NCBI GenBank assembly: GCA_022702705.1
Contig: CM040430.1
Coordinates: 76,387,239-76,451,238 of the forward strand
Source: Papilionanthe hookeriana x Papilionanthe teres
Taxonomy: Eukaryota; Streptophyta; Magnoliopsida; Asparagales; Orchidaceae
Reading direction: 5' to 3'
Length of the DNA: 64,000 nt
Shown: one piece after another, positions 51,801 to 61,986 of the stretch
How the letters are laid out: each line of letters opens with the position of its first letter
Position numbering within the stretch: the stretch's first letter is position 1
The notes under the pieces: generated by a model
The model's database searches: none
The model's input: only the letters and a program-made list of their open reading frames with translations
What the model was told of the DNA's origin: nothing
Position numbers and translations under genes: made by a program

Positions 51801-54800
51801 AATAAATAGGTTTATTATGTTTAGGGTTAGGTTTATGCATGAGATTGGATTGAGAGTCTTAGGTTTAGGATTTGTGAGAGATTTTCTACCTCTCAAATTA
51901 TAGGAATTGAAGAGAGATCACCTACCTCGCAACTTGTAGGAGCTTCTTTTGTATTATTGTTGAGTTGTTTAGATTATTAAAGAAAATATTATTTTGCACT
52001 AAATTCTGTGAAAATCATGTTGATTTTGGCTCCAGATTATATCTCATGTCGTAGAGATGAAGTAGAACTGCATGCTAAAGAAGCTAATAATTTATTCATT
52101 TTAGTTATAATAGTTGATTAAGAGGTTTTTAATCTTGATGTAATATAAAATAGATAGCAATTGTTTATTTTTTTCTATATCATAAAATAAACAATATTGA
52201 TGGATCTAGTCGCTTTTGAAAGTTAATGTTATTAAATTTCTTATTCTCTTTTTATTATTGTAAATATTCTATTTTATTAATTTTTATTTATTCTTTTTTG
52301 AATTACATTATAATTTTGTGTCCATCATCCAACTGTACTTATATTTTCAATAATAGAAGAATTACGTGTGCGTGTCCCTGTATCCATATCCGTGCATCAT
52401 TGATGATAACAAGGGAGAGCTAGTCTTACCTAAGAATTAGCCTTATAAACCGGTTTGCATAACAAACTGTTTTAAACGACGATTGAATCCAAAATAGCAC
52501 AATCTCGATTGACAAAGCTGCACTATCATCTGCAAATACAAAGCATTCCAAGATTCATCTTAGTACAATGTAGTGGCCGAGAATCACCTTAGTACACTGC
52601 AATTGTTGCCTAATTCAGTATTCCCCATTACATGGCTCCCAGCAAGTAATTGGCAAGCATCTCCAATCTTTACAGCAGACCCAACTGTACAGAAAGGACC
52701 AACAGAAACACGCTGCAAATGATAGCACGAGAATAAGAATAAACAATAAGTCTTAACATCATAAAATTTGACTAGAAACACGACTTAGGGTCAAAATTGG
52801 TATCCAAATCAGCATTATATCATCAAAGAATATACATTACTTCAGTTTACTATGTATATTGTTGCATGGATTGCATCTGCGTAAAACTAATTTTTAAGCA
52901 TTTTGTGTAGTTAAACGAAATGTTCTGTAGTTTCTGTTTTGATAAACATTGGATATCCAAGAAAAATATGAGTGTATTAATAAATGGAACAAACTATCAA
53001 TAGCAATATGTGGAAGATAAGGTTAAGGGGCCCGTAAATCTGTATGTATTAACTCTAGACTCTTATAGGATTATAAACTAGATATGAAAGGGACATTGCC
53101 TTTTGTTCATGTGGCATGAAGAGCATAATTGACTTGTTTTAGGGATATGTAGGTCTTGATTGTCTTTGGAGATGGCTGCTGTGGTTTGATGATGGGGTGA
53201 CCAAGGCATTGATGCCAGATTAATGATGTCACTTTCGTGTGGAGGGTTGTGATAGGGTAGAGACCCTAATCGGCAACTCTCTGTACAAGGATATTCTCCA
53301 TGGCTTGGTTAAGTATGCAGAAAATGTTATCTGTAAAGGATATAATGCAGTTGTTCTATTTGGCTAGTTGGTTTACAGATATAAGATTGTGGAGATAGGA
53401 GATGCTCTGAGTAGGGAATTAAGAGATAGCCTACTGGTTAGTGTAGTTAATATGCCATTGTCAGTATGTGTGATGTTGGATGTTTGACGATTGCATAATT
53501 TCACATTGTCTATTACTGAGTATGGGATTGAATGTTCCACGTTTTACGGGTAAGGAGTGCTGTGAGTGGAGGTTTCTGAACTCGGGAGCCAATATTGTGA
53601 GTTTGGAGTTGTGGAGGGTGTTAGTGCAAAGGTTGTGTTTGTTGATTTGTGATTGTTTTGTACTGCATATTTGTTCCATGCTAGTATTGTGCAGCTGAGT
53701 GTCCTTGTTGAGGCATATTTGACAAGTGATTGGGGGTTGTTTCTATTGGTGGTGGTTGTGTTGCTATGTTTTGAGAAGTGTGTGCATTGCACTCTGTTGA
53801 CGGTTATGGTAAGAATGACTGGTTGTGGTTTTTAGTGGTGTTAATGCTTTATAGGAGGGTTTTACTTGCCAATTTTTGTGGCTAGGTTGATTTCTTCATT
53901 GTGTAGCAGAAAGTAAGAAATCATCAATGCTGATGGGATAAAGTTGGGTTCTCATGGCTGTCTTAAAGAGATTGCATGTAGTTGAAGGCGATTTAGGATA
54001 TATAGAATGATGCCTTTATTGTCTATCTTGGATCCATCAGCTGCTACACTTTCTATTAATGCTTTTATTGTGGTTAGGTATTGTGTCATTGTACTGGTTC
54101 CCATGATGATGTGGTGGATTCAACTATGGGAGGACCAAATTTTAGAAGGTAAATAGAGTTACAGCGGATAGATTCTAGTCTACGAGTTTCCACGAAGTTT
54201 ATTTGGATTTGGTTCTTGAGAACCTGATTCCATGATGTGAAATTGAGAAGAGCAGGGTATGGATCCATCTGGGAAAGCTTCGAATCCATTTGTGGTGAGT
54301 AATTTTTGTATTTGAGATTTTCATACCTGATGATTGCCACTTTTGAGTGAGGTTACTGCTATCTTTTTTATGTGTGTCATCAGGAACTTGAGGGAAGAAA
54401 AGATGCCCGTTTCAGTCATCTTCATACAGGAGATGTTGGTTTGTTGCTTATTCTGGGCAGGGGAGGAAGAAGAGGAATCCATGTTGGTTTGTTGGCTATT
54501 CTTAGCAAGGGAGAAGGAGAATGAAGTCATAGTAACTCAAAATAATAATAAAGTTGTATAAATAATTATTTGATATATATAATGAGAATAATAAAATTCT
54601 AATTAGTGCACGATAAAGAAAATGGTCATTTTATTTATAGGAATGAAATAAATAATAAAAATTATAGTCATTTTATAAATTTACCTTAGTGCGCAATAAA
54701 TTTATAAATTCTAATTCTAAATTTATAAATTCTAATTCTAAATTTATAAATTCTGAAAGGAATAAAATAAATCATTCTCAGTAATTATAGGAATGACTAT

Positions 54801-57800
54801 TTGTTTATGAAAAATTAGATAGATATCGTAAAAAGTATTGATTTTATTGTCATTCCCTTTAGAAAAAGAATTCTTATATAAAAGTATACACATTCATTTA
54901 ATATAAATGACAGTTAAAAAAAGTGGAGTAAGCTTTTTTAGAGGTCCTTTAAGGCTTAAGGTGAGTAAATACTTTTTTATATCTATTAAACTAAAGTTTT
55001 ATTTTAATGAATAATTGAATTATTGCTTCATATATCTATTTTTATAATCAGAATCCTATTGAATTAAATAACTTTTAAAATGAATAAAGTGAAAATTGAA
55101 AAGGAAAAAATGTGATTTCAATGTTTCAAATGAAAATAATTAAAAGAAATGAAATGTAAACACTTATGTCAATCAGGATTCCACAAAATGGTACTGGCAA
55201 ATGATGCACTGTATTCGTGCACAATAAAGGAAATGGTAAAAATATATTTTCGGGTGCAAATTACTTAGGGTACCTACCGGTACAATTTTAAGAATGCATT
55301 CAAGTATAATGATAATCCTGATAGGACTCTTAAAGAGTATAAAAAGGGTAAGTACTTAAACTAAAACCAGGAGGAGATAAATTTAAAGTGAAAGTTTACA
55401 GTTTTATAAAATAATAAACTATATTTCCTTTGGTTATTCATACATAACATTTGCATGTGAAATTCACTGCATATTAAGATTATACTTGCTTAATAAATCA
55501 TAAAAATTTACTATTGATGGTAATGGTTTCTTTCAGGAAAAGAACAACTGTAAATTGATATGTCTGGTAGGAGTGACTTAGTTTCTAAGAGGAAGACTAC
55601 AGTTGATAGGTATCATGTTATGATGTGATAGCAGTTTCATTTTTCAATATTTTCTTCAGGGTAGTGACATATAGTTACGGTGGTATGAGTTGTTGCTATA
55701 GACTTTATTGTTATTTTGGATGTTTTAATTTTTGTATGATAAGTTTTGTGGAATCTTAGTGGCTCTTTTATATATTGGAAGTTTCAAGAAATTTATGAAT
55801 AGTTATTTAAATGTTAATACCGAGCGACCACAGTTCCTGACTTAGTTAATTCTAAGTTATCAGACTGGAGCATGACGGAAATTGAATACATGTACATAAC
55901 TCATCTTAAATTTTCCCGCTTGATACATGGTACATTATATAGAGAGTTAGGGTGTTTTGGTAATTTACAAGGCTTGTGACGTTTCTGGATATTGGTTTGT
56001 GTTTACAATTATGCGGTGATGTTTTAAGGGTTTTCCATATGTGAAAGGTTTTATGGCTTATAGTTCGAGCCTGCCAAAATGGATGATCTTATCAGAACAA
56101 ACAGATATTGCATGCACCACCAAGCGTGCTATTGAATTGTTTTAAGTTCAAGTGTAAAATTATTAAGAACCCTAAAAATAACATGTTATGGACAAGGTTT
56201 TTAATGGGAAGTAATAATGGAATTGCGATACAGTAAGACACCGGCTTTAATCAACAAAGAAAAAGGTGGACTAAGTCAATCTTAATTAAAAAAAAACTAG
56301 TAAGCTGCAACAGCATTTTAATTCTCATTTTAAACAGAAACACAATGGAAGGGAATTCTACCTAAACCACATAGTTGTCTTTTTGCCGCATAGTTGTCTT
56401 TCTACTTGCTGAGGACAAGGGTTATTCTTGAGAGTTCAACAAGAAGTCAATTGTCAAGAACCAACACTAATTATCAATTTTCACCTTTGATCTACAACAA
56501 TTTAAAGCTATTTCAAATATAAGGCTATATCTACTTAAAAGGCAGGAAGTTAAATTTCTACAGGATCAAGAATTTCATTTATTGCAACTCAACTTTCACA
56601 CTTGTTCTGGAATAATTTAAAGCTATTTCAAACACAAGGCTATATCCACTTGAAAGGCAGGAAGTTAAATTTCTTTAAGATCAAGAATTTCATTTATTAC
56701 AACTCTCATGGTAAAAATATCTGGCAGTTTGAAGTTTAAGTTTTTCCGTTACTAAATTAAGCCACAGCTAGTTAACTGTTCAGCTTCACTAAGACCCACT
56801 TCAGGCATCGTCTACATTGTCACTATGACAGTCAATAAATAATATAACTTATTTAGTAATGTCCTCTACCAATTCATTTACTTCCAATACAATGTAGAAA
56901 CAACGTTCTATGCTAGAATATCTGAAAACTTTGATTATTGACCATATTTTGCATCTCACGGATGTCACTAATTTAGATGATAAAGATCTTGAAAGTTGTT
57001 ACACAGATTTGGTATTGAATCCCGGCTGCATTATAAAAGAAAGGCAGAAAAAGCCCTGTACTATATCTATGGAAATTCTAAGATAAAGCATGCAGGCAAA
57101 CAGCATTACGCTCAAAATTGGAAGTAGTTGTGGCTCCAAAAAAACAGGAACCAATTTTGGAAGAAAGTAAACAGGCAGACAACAACCATAAATAATACAG
57201 TTTGCTATCATTCAGGAATTAATTCCTGTAGGGGTAAACAGCAAATTTGCAACAAATTAGGCTCCACAATTCTAGATTTCCGGAAGATGTCAATACATGG
57301 ATCAATTCAGCTCATCACACAAGGAAAAAAAGCCACGTGCTCCTAAATTCTTAGTTACTTCTATAACAAAATTATATTATCATATTAATGTATTTCCTAT
57401 TTGTCTACTATTTCTAATTTCTTCCTTAGCTTGGATGCTTGCATGCTTGACCTTCCAGTTAAGTGCACTTTGTCTTTCTCATAGCAATAATAAAAAATGT
57501 GCTTGCCCTCTATATAAAGTGCACTTCATATTTCTAGAAATCACATAATTATTCACTGAATTATCCACAAAAAATTGGCCAAAATTTCATTCTCTACGGA
57601 ATTGCCAGAAAAAATCAAGGATGTCACACAGAAATGAACTTGAATAATGAAAAAGCTGTCGAGTTCAACTAATCAAGGGTGCCCTCCAGAATCATCGATA
57701 ATATTTCTCTCTGCCTCGCTGTAGTACAATATTCTTAATAAGTTTTGGCAGTGACTGGATGGTTTTAAAAAATAAATTGAATATGTCCAGGGAATGCAAC

Positions 57801-60800
57801 GAAGTATCCAAAAACAGTTGGAAAGAGTAAATATCACAATTCCTGCCCGGTTAAAATGAAAAAGTTAAATCTCAAGAATATTGGACCAAAAACCATTCTG
57901 TCCATTTGGAAAGTATTCTATCAAATTTTTAGAGAAGACAATCACAAAAAGATCATAACGAATGCTGAAAAAATGAATAATTGTTCCCACAACTCAATCA
58001 TGGGGAGAATTCCAAGTTCTTATTGAATGAGTTGCAAGAATATCTACCCCCAATTTTGAGCGAGGTCTCCCCCTGACCTGTCCAAATCTCATTGTCACAT
58101 TTAAAATTCCTAAAATCACATAAAACGAGTGACATACAAAACATTTTTACATAGCAGAAGCACATGTCTGACCCAAGCCCAAAATATCATTGACAGTATA
58201 GCAATAATTATGATGTTAACATTTTAGTTACCTGCTGACGTTGGAGCTTCAGTAGAATCATGGGAGAGGGCATCCTGCGATCCTGATCGCATCAGTTGCG
58301 TGATCCCGATCACGTGATTCCATGATCCCACGGAATTGAAGATTTACTAGATCGCAGAAGAGGCCAAACCACGCGGTCAGTCATCAAATTATACCTCTTT
58401 CTATTTTTTATTTATTTCCTGTCTTTTTTTATTATTTGGGTTAACTTCAATTAGAAATCTATTTATGTGTTGTTTTCTTTTGTTGGGATAACTTTTGCTT
58501 GGTTTTATGTAATTGAGAGATTTTATTCTTTAGTTTCTGCTCCAATGAGTGTTGTATCATCTTTTTTTTGAAAGCGGTGTATTTGTATTTTGCTCAGAAA
58601 CAGTTGATAGAACCCCCACGCCTTTTTGTCGTTCAACTGTTATTTTCAGTGCGGATCCCTGCTGTTCAACAATAGGTTTTGCCTAATATATCATTCTAAA
58701 CACCATCGAACCCTCGTATTATGATACACTTACTACTCAATAACCCTAACCTCGCTAGATCCACTTCCTAAATACCTTCTAAGAGCCCTAGAACAATATC
58801 AGATGGTATCAGAGCCTAGCAAACTCGAAAATTTAGGGATTTATCAATCCTATACCTACCCAAAAATCAACAAAACCTAAATCATCAACCAATTCAATAC
58901 CCTAACCATTCCAACCAAAATTTCAAGCCATAAACCTAAAATTTTCAAAATTCAACATTCTTACCTCTACCAAAAATTCACTCTGATGTCGATCATTAAA
59001 ATCCTAAGCCCTTGGCCAACCTTTGATTTGCAATCCTATGTCTCTTGGAAAACATTATCAAGAGAATAATAAGTCTTATAGTTAGGAGAAACCCTCAGGG
59101 AGGAGTCCAAGACTTACTATGGAGGATATGCAACGAAATGTTTCAACTGTAGCAGAGACTTACCACCTTTGAAAGAAGACAATCTAGTAAGGTCACCCAT
59201 AGCCGAAGCGGTGACACACTAGATCGAGGGGAGGAATTAAATCCCTTCCATTGAGAAGATTCTAGTAATAAAGAATCAATATCCCGCGCATAGACTATCA
59301 AAGAAGAGTTTGAGATGTTAGGGTGAAGATTGACTTGCTGGATTTTGACGGTCGCATGGATCCAGACAAGTTCATCAAGTGGCTTCAAACAATAGAACAG
59401 GTCGTTGAGTACAAAAGTTCCACCTGACAGAAGGGTAAAACTAGTTGCTATCGAGTTAAAGAAGAGTGTATATTTATGGTGAAAAAAATTAAAACATTTA
59501 CACTAAAAGTGTAAGAGGAAAGACAAAATGACTACCTAGTCTAAAATGATAAGGGAGATGTAGTAGAAATATCATCCCTCGCATTACCAACAAAATATTT
59601 TCATAAAACTCCACCATTTACCAGAAAGATTCTTATGAGTGCGCAGTTGAATTTAATCAACTCATATTGAACTACGAGTTGGTGGAGCCAAAAGCGTACA
59701 CAATAGCCAAATATCTGGGAAAACTCAAGCTAGCTATCAATAATGTGGTACACCTGCAGCTATATTGGTTCATATTCAACATATAAACCCTAGCTTTGAC
59801 GATGAAGAAACAACATCACCCGATAACTGTCACCAATTATAGGTAGAGTTCAACCACAAGGTTGGACAACAAGATTACACCCTCTGGAGTACTCAAGCTG
59901 ACCCACAAGATGAGAAACTAATCCAAAGTAGAGAAAAGATGAAACCCAACAACAATCCCAAATCCTTCCTAGCTAAAAAGTTCTTCAAGTGCCACGATTT
60001 AGGCACAATTACATCAAATTGCCTACACAAAAGGATGATCTCTTTCATGAAACTGACACAACTGAAGAAATTGACAGTAATATAAGAGAATAAGACTTCA
60101 GAAAGGATTATCAGTTTCTAGCCAATGAAGGAGAGATGCAACGAATCATGTTGAGCCCATGAGATAGACTCCAGCAGTACTAACATTAGTTGTCTTAGAA
60201 GATAGTGAGTCTAAGGAGACAACCCCTATTGAGGGAGTTGTCGGATGTCCCGACTGACAATTTACCTTGTGGCAGGTTCCACTAACGTGGTCCAACATGC
60301 AACATATTTTACTCCAAAGTTTGTTCCTCCAAACATACCTGTTTATCTGATGCGCCCAGCTGAGTACGATAAATAGGAGAAGCAGGTTACAAATTTAATG
60401 GCTCGAGACTTAGTTCACGAGAATATCCGTCTATGTGTAGTTTCAGGTTTAATTATACCACAAAAGAATGGCTTCTATCAGGACAGATCTTGGAATAACT
60501 TATGTATTTTAGAGTTGCAAGAAATGGACATAAGCATAGAATTTGTAGTGGGACTCCCTCAGATAAACAAAAAGATGACTTTGTTATAGTGGTGGCAGAG
60601 CGCTTCAGAAAATTTATAGGAAAGAAGATACCTCTTCTAGTTAGAAAAAATGACATGGAAACGTCCACAAAATTGTGGGATTAGGTATCCCATGATCCCA
60701 CGGAATTGAAGATTTCTGCGACTGCAGAAGAGGCGTCATGCGGTTTCAACTTGTTATCAAATTTTGCTCTATTTTTTTCTATTTTTAAATTATTTTCTAT

Positions 60801-61907
60801 TTCTTTTTTTCTAATTTGGATTACTTTCTATTAGGAACTTATTTATAAGTTATTTTTATTTTTTGTTGGGGCAACTTTTGCTTGATTTTGTGTAATTTAG
60901 ATATTTTATTCTATAGTTTATGCGTTGTATCCTCTTCTATGACAACTTATTACAAATATTTGATTAATAAATATAGTTTCTATGATAACTTTTCGTATTA
61001 GTTCTAATAACTGGGCCTTTCCAACATCTATGAAGCCCTAAAATACTTGAATAAAGGGGTGTTATTTATGAAAAAAAACGAGCTTTGAAATAAAATAGCA
61101 TATAGGAAATCTCAACATTGCAAAAGAAAAGAAATATGCATTCTACAAATGCATATTTAACACCAAATGCAAGTTCAAAGCGAGCATTGAAACATTAAGG
61201 TTGGACTGATTTAAAAGGCCTTAGCGGTTAATTCAAATTTATGAAATTATTTAGTGATAAACCTTTATATAAATTAATAAGATTAATTTAGTTTTGAGTT
61301 ATCTCTTAGTGCTAAATTGGACTAGTCTCATCATCAACTAGATGTCAAGATATCAAAATGTCTATGGTGGGATCTTAAAAATGAAGTCTATATAACTATG
61401 ATACCCGAGTGTGAGACCACTAACTAAAAAAATAAAGCTTCCAAACTCAAGAAATTTATATATGTTTTTCAAGCAATTACATAAATCCAGATCAACAAAT
61501 TCACTACTTTGATTAAAAAGTACAAGTGCTCTAACATAAACTAAATTATAATTTTCATTTATCAATGTTGATGATATCATCTTAATTGAGAACAATTAAA
61601 AAAAAATTTGCAAAGGAATCTTGCCGAATGAAATTGAAATTAAAGATTTTGGAGGGTTTTTTTGTATGAAAATAACAAGAGCAACTAAAATTATGCATAT
61701 TTCTCGATAAAAGTAAACTCTAGACATTCTAAGAGAAACTAGCACGATAGGATGTATACCTATTAATACCCTAATGAATTCTATCAATAAAATTGAGTCT
61801 AAATGAGATGCACCACAAGTGTACAAAGAAATGTATCATGTCCTAGTTGAAAACTCACCTACCTTTTTAAATGCTATATCAGAGATTTCTTTTCATATCA
61901 GTGTTCA

Positions 61908-61986
<79 letters not shown>

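Larger units (their letters stand above)
45082..52046 (+). mobile_element. Gag-only gypsy-like LTR element, 5' LTR interrupted
   Basis: The LTR pair is 45082-45229 plus 49720-49859 (split) and 51752-52046. Shared strings include AGGGTTAGGTTTATGCA / AGGGCTAGGTTTATGCA and TTTTGTATTATTGTTGAGTT. A primer-site-like TAGTATCAGAGGTC is at 49863-49876. Internally only gag is found, so the element is non-autonomous or internally deleted (about 2.5 kb without the nested LTR). I found no matching target duplication, so the outer borders are approximate. Confidence 0.7.
21275..52587 (-). other. LPXA: LPXA intron 3 (31.3 kb), nested retrotransposons
   Basis: This intron separates exons 3 and 4, whose phases (2 and 1) match. 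Nearly all recognisable content is retroelement sequence, in order: split copia (21699-37259) containing three copies of a long LTR; gypsy remnant (39464-43070) between inverted LTR-like repeats; gag-only element (45082-52046) containing a further long LTR. The gap 37260-38620 is AT-rich and holds only a short GACACGGACACG-type string; 21275-21693 and 52051-52587 show nothing. Confidence 0.85.
58323..60945 (+). mobile_element. Decayed, internally deleted gypsy element
   Basis: The LTRs are 58323-58801 and 60693-60945 (right one truncated) and share TGATCCCACGGAATTGAAGA at their starts and CTTTTGCTTG(G/A)TTTT inside. The primer site is perfect. Gag lies at 59330-60060, a reverse transcriptase/integrase junction piece at 60310-60680. 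Most of pol is deleted. It is antisense to LPXA. Confidence 0.75.

Noticed and set aside
58804..58816. Possible tRNA gene because of the tRNA-Met-like string
   Set aside because: It is only the 13-base primer binding site next to an LTR; no cloverleaf can be formed around it.
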